From the NCBI GenBank assembly GCA_002311655.1, contig DBYZ01000018.1:14638-69311 (forward strand): a stretch of 54,674 nucleotides of DNA, given 5' to 3'. The DNA is from Bacteroidales bacterium UBA1173 (lineage in GTDB: Bacteria > Bacteroidota > Bacteroidia > Bacteroidales > F082). A program made the position numbers and the translations under genes. Below, piece after piece: positions 51,555 to 54,674 of the stretch. The notes under the pieces are model-generated. The model was given only the letters and a program-made list of their open reading frames with translations, had not been told where the DNA came from and searched no databases. Every line of letters begins with the position of its first letter. Positions within the stretch are counted from its first letter, which is position 1.

Positions 51555-52433
51555 ATGGATATACAAGACAAAATCATCGACGGCAAAGCCATTGCCGACG
51601 CAATGAAGAAAGAAATAGCGGCTGAAGTCGCAGGAATGTTGGACAAAGGTATGGACGCACCACATCTCGCTGCAGTGATAGTAGGCGAGGACGGCGCTTC
51701 ACAGACTTACGTGGCATCGAAAGAGAAAGCCTGCCAGTCAGTGGGCATGACAAGCTCAGTGTATCGTATGCCTGCCAACACAACAGAGGAAGAACTGCTG
51801 AAACTTATCGATTTCCTTAACAACGACGAGGAAATCGACGGCTACATCATCCAGCTGCCTCTGCCGAAACATATCAACGAGACAAAGGTGATCCACTCAA
51901 TAAATCCAAAGAAAGACGTCGACGGCTTCACACCTTTTAATATTGGTTTGATGCAGCTCGGTGAGCCTTGCTTCCTGCCTGCAACACCTGCGGGAATCGT
52001 GGAATTGCTGAAACGCAGCGGCGTCGAGACGGCCGGAAAACATGTGGTGGTGCTTGGTCGCTCTAACATCGTAGGAACCCCAATCAGCGTTATGCTTTCA
52101 AGAAAAGGTGCCGACGCTACAGTGACGATATGCCATAGCAAGACGCAGAACCTTCCTGAGATCACACGTCAGGCCGACATCCTCGTGGTGGCTATAGGCA
52201 AACCGTTGTTCCTCAAGGCCGACATGGTGAAACCTGGCGCAGTCGTCATCGACGTGGGTATCCACCGTATTGAAGACACTACAACAGAAAAAGGCTATCG
52301 TATTGAGGGCGATGTCGACTTCGACGAAGTGGCGAAAGTGGCATCGAAAATCACACCAGTGCCGGGCGGCGTTGGTCCTATGACAATTGTGTCATTGTTA
52401 TACAATACTTTGCAAGCTAAAAAAAGGAAATAA
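51555..52433 (+). CDS. folD: methylenetetrahydrofolate dehydrogenase / cyclohydrolase
   Basis: Bifunctional one-carbon enzyme of 292 residues that interconverts methylene-, methenyl- and formyl-tetrahydrofolate with NADP. Signatures are the YVASKEKACQSVGM segment with the catalytic lysine near residue 58, QLPLPKHINE near 98, KDVDGFTPFN near 120, the NADP loop VVLGRSNIVGTPISVMLSRKGA near 165, and the C-terminal TPVPGGVGPMTIVSLLYNT. Full length, in operon with ffh. Confidence 0.97.
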   Translation: MDIQDKIIDGKAIADAMKKEIAAEVAGMLDKGMDAPHLAAVIVGEDGASQTYVASKEKACQSVGMTSSVYRMPANTTEEELLKLIDFLNNDEEIDGYIIQLPLPKHINETKVIHSINPKKDVDGFTPFNIGLMQLGEPCFLPATPAGIVELLKRSGVETAGKHVVVLGRSNIVGTPISVMLSRKGADATVTICHSKTQNLPEITRQADILVVAIGKPLFLKADMVKPGAVVIDVGIHRIEDTTTEKGYRIEGDVDFDEVAKVASKITPVPGGVGPMTIVSLLYNTLQAKKRK

Positions 52434-52436
52434 ACC

Positions 52437-54089
52437 ATGAAGAATTCTCTCAAAAGCTTAATTATTCTGGTGTTGACGCTGTTTTTGGCGGCACCGGTGG
52501 CATCTTATGCGCAGAATTATCATACCAAGTCTAAAAAGGCTGTTAAATATTATAAAAACGCTAAGAAACAGTATGATAAGAAGAAATATCCGAAGACCTT
52601 CAAGTATCTCGATAGAGCTTTGGATGTTGACCCTAAGTTTGCGGATGCATTGTTGCTGAAAGCCGAGCTTTCATTGACATTGAAAGATGAGGATCAGGCT
52701 ATTGAGAGCTTTGAGAGAATGTTCGCCGCCGACTCGTTGGCATTCCCTAAGTCAGCGATAACATTGTCGAAACTGTATCTGACACATTTCCGTTTCAGCG
52801 ACGCTGTCAAGATTTTGAGATGGTATGTCAAGGTGCCTAACCAGAAGTCTGCATTGGTGTCTCAGGCAAAAGATCTTCTTGTGATTGCTGAGTTCAGAGA
52901 TGTGGCTTACAATAATCCGATTGCATTTGACCCGGTGAATCTTGGCGCTAATGTGAATACCGAAGGCGATGAGTATATCAACCAGATTCTGCCTGACGGA
53001 AGCCGTATTTTCTTTACACGTCGTGGTGAAGTCGTTGACAAACAAGGTCTTAGAGATGAGGCAATATACTCGTCAGCAATTATTGACGGAGAGTATATGC
53101 CAGCCATTCCGATGAATCTCGATTGGCACAACAACAAAAGAATGGGCGCATTGACAATGTCAGCCAACCAGAATAGAATGTATTTTGTTGGCATCGACTT
53201 CATCGACAGCCACGGCAGAGGCGATATTTATTACTCTGATTTCGTTGATAATCAATGGGCTAAGCCTGTCAACCTTGGCAATATCGTGAACACTTCTACG
53301 ATGGAGTCACAGCCTTGCATCAGTGCCGATGGTAATGAACTGTATTTTGTGAGATATTCAAGGACTTACGAAAGCACAGACATCTATTATAGCCAGTGGT
53401 ATCAGGGCAAATGGAGTAATCCTAAACCTATCACGCAGGCTAACTCTAAAGGCAATGAGATGAGTCCGTTCATCCATCCTGATGGTAATACCATGTATTT
53501 CGCCTCTGACGGCTTGCCGGGTATGGGCGGATATGACATCTTCATGAGCAAGAAACTGTCGAGAAACGAGTGGAGCACGCCGCTGAACCTCGGCTATCCT
53601 ATCAATTCGGAAAAAGATGAGATCAGCTTCGTGGTCAGCTCTGATGGTAAGAAAGGATATATCTCTTCGAATCGTGATGGCGGAATGGGTGGCTTCGATA
53701 TCTATGTCTTTGATTTAGACCAGATTGACGCTCCAGATTCAGTTGATATGAAGCGTTTTGTGATGCATAACATCAACTTTGAGTTCGACAGTGCAGTCCT
53801 GAGCGAGTCATCGTATGTTGCGATAGATTCTCTCGCAGCTTTCCTTACAGAAAATCCTTTGATTAAGATAGAAATCTCTGGTTACACCGACAATAGCGGC
53901 AGCGACGAGCACAATATGACATTGTCGTTGGAACGTGCCGCAGCAGTGATGTCGGCATTGATCGACAGGGAAATCTCAGTCACCAGAATCGAGGCTGTCG
54001 GTTATGGTGCCAGCCGTCCGCTTGTCCCTAACGACAGCGAGAAAAACAAGGCATTGAACCGCCGTGTCGAGGTGAGGGTGATTTATTGA
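52437..54089 (+). CDS. OmpA-family protein with TPR and PD40 repeats
   Basis: A 550-residue exported protein. A signal peptide (about 1-25, ending SYAQ) precedes TPR-like helices (KAVKYYKNAKKQYDKKKYPKTFKYLDRALDVDP, 35-130). PD40 beta-propeller repeats (about 165-440, e.g. GDEYINQILPDGSRIFFTRRG and QPCISADGNELYFVR) precede an OmpA peptidoglycan-binding domain (about 445-550: NINFEFDSAVLSE, ISGYTDNSGSDEHNMTLSLERA, NRRVEVRVIY). This order (TPR, propeller, OmpA) resembles PorE-type T9SS proteins, but no lipobox and no carboxypeptidase-regulatory domain is visible, so it may be a general envelope tether. It is the last gene of the ffh operon. Confidence 0.88.
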   Translation: MKNSLKSLIILVLTLFLAAPVASYAQNYHTKSKKAVKYYKNAKKQYDKKKYPKTFKYLDRALDVDPKFADALLLKAELSLTLKDEDQAIESFERMFAADSLAFPKSAITLSKLYLTHFRFSDAVKILRWYVKVPNQKSALVSQAKDLLVIAEFRDVAYNNPIAFDPVNLGANVNTEGDEYINQILPDGSRIFFTRRGEVVDKQGLRDEAIYSSAIIDGEYMPAIPMNLDWHNNKRMGALTMSANQNRMYFVGIDFIDSHGRGDIYYSDFVDNQWAKPVNLGNIVNTSTMESQPCISADGNELYFVRYSRTYESTDIYYSQWYQGKWSNPKPITQANSKGNEMSPFIHPDGNTMYFASDGLPGMGGYDIFMSKKLSRNEWSTPLNLGYPINSEKDEISFVVSSDGKKGYISSNRDGGMGGFDIYVFDLDQIDAPDSVDMKRFVMHNINFEFDSAVLSESSYVAIDSLAAFLTENPLIKIEISGYTDNSGSDEHNMTLSLERAAAVMSALIDREISVTRIEAVGYGASRPLVPNDSEKNKALNRRVEVRVIY

Positions 54090-54110
54090 TAAAAACATCT
54101 TTATTAATAT

Positions 54111-54144
54111 AAGACGTCATATCGGTTTACGGCGTCTTTTTTTT
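54111..54144 (+). terminator. intrinsic terminator after the OmpA-family gene
   Basis: AAGACGTC (54111-54118) pairs with GGCGTCTT (54131-54138) around a 12-base loop, one T-G pair, followed by a run of eight or so T. The remainder of this 187-base gap up to the TolC-like gene is AT-rich and shows no TAnnTTTG box. Confidence 0.8.
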
Positions 54145-54276
54145 GTCAAAAAATTTTACAGCAGTGTAAAAAATCTTTACACTTTTTCTTTTTGTTTGTT
54201 TGTTAAAATACAGATAATAAAGGTGTTATGAGTTTGGCATGGCTTTTGTGCTATTAATAATGTAAAATCATTAAAT

Positions 54277-54674
54277 ATGAAAAAGTCATTTCTTTTTTTA
54301 ACACTTTTGATTCCGATGTTGACGCATGGACAGGATACTGTGGTGATGGGTTTAAAGGATTGCATGCAGTATGCTGTGGAGCATTCGACGAAGGTGAGGA
54401 TTCAGAATGCCGACAACGACGATGCGAGAGTGGCACGGCGTGATGCCGTGTTAACGGCATTCACGCCGCAAGTGAGCGGAAACACCTATGCCTACTACAA
54501 CTTCGGTAGAAGCATCGACCCAGAGACGAACGTGTATAACACTGTGACGTCTTTTCACAATGGATATAATTTATCGGCAGGCATAGATTTATTCAACGGC
54601 TTCGAGGCTGTTAATAATTTGAAGATCACCAAGACATCACAGCTGATGGGCAAAACCAAGTCGCAGCAGATCGA
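54277..54674 (+). CDS. TolC-like outer membrane efflux protein (N-terminal part)
   Basis: The first 132 codons of an open frame that runs off the window. A signal peptide (MKKSFLFLTLLIPMLTHGQ) is followed by VMGLKDCMQYAVEHSTKVRIQNAD, the opening helix of TolC/outer-membrane efflux proteins, then FTPQVSGNTYAYYNFGRSID and LSAGIDLFNGFEAVNNLKI, matching the family's beta-strand and second-helix pattern. It would be the outer-membrane channel of a three-part exporter whose other parts lie beyond the window. Confidence 0.9.
   Translation, partial: MKKSFLFLTLLIPMLTHGQDTVVMGLKDCMQYAVEHSTKVRIQNADNDDARVARRDAVLTAFTPQVSGNTYAYYNFGRSIDPETNVYNTVTSFHNGYNLSAGIDLFNGFEAVNNLKITKTSQLMGKTKSQQI

Overview
The window is a 54.7-kb chromosomal segment from a member of the Bacteroidota, most likely a Bacteroidales-like organism. 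The evidence is the Bacteroidota-type -7 promoter box (TAnnTTTG) in front of most transcription units, near absence of Shine-Dalgarno sequences, four proteins with type IX secretion (T9SS) 'YPNP...' C-terminal signals, a PorD-like protein, and the family-typical gene order bamD-rpoZ-coaBC-porD-recN. I cannot assign a genus.

Layout. 1-4952 (+): end of rpoB, rpoC, and a DUF3467 gene closed by a strong terminator. 4986-6385 (-): pyrI and pyrB. 6386-16893 (+): an AT-rich accessory block with a structured 150-nt leader, then a lipoprotein, a T9SS cargo protein, a YadA-head/tail-fibre-like protein, a small YD-fragment plus T9SS-signal protein, and a 2067-residue SpvB/FG-GAP/YD/RHS protein with an unrecognised C-terminal tail and no visible immunity gene. 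16948-20488 (+): argS, rsmE, DUF4159 and a zinc-ribbon gene. 20447-21229 (-): a metallo-beta-lactamase-fold hydrolase. 21324-25290 (+): a DUF6913-like gene, dapA and a secreted multidomain M14 carboxypeptidase. 25356-30296 (+): bamD, rpoZ, coaBC, porD, recN. 30359-33214 (-): a secreted M16 peptidase. 33281-35312 (-): an ABC exporter operon with its own YtrA-type GntR regulator and a candidate operator. 35446-39114 (+): a secreted endonuclease I with duplicated modules and a small C-terminally anchored protein. 39163-45493 (-): membrane protein, NDP-forming acyl-CoA synthetase, lipid kinase, acyl-ACP thioesterase, SpoU methyltransferase, EamA transporter. 45568-46791 (+): a membrane-tethered PHP-like protein. 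46812-48228 (-): nadE and yggS. 48296-54089 (+): an LTA-synthase-like sulfatase, ffh, folD and an OmpA/PD40/TPR protein. 54277-end (+): start of a TolC-like protein.

Most of the window is housekeeping. The accessory interest lies in the RHS block and in non-coding DNA. Several gene 3' ends here carry palindromes, a MITE-like element or heptad arrays that contain the stop codon itself and sometimes supply C-terminal codons. The heptad TCAAACT/CCAAACT recurs as an 11-copy array and as a hairpin between convergent genes. Two genes (bamD and the EamA transporter) have promoter boxes so close to the start codon that leaderless transcripts are likely.

All calls come from reading sequence and motifs. 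No database or folding program was run.
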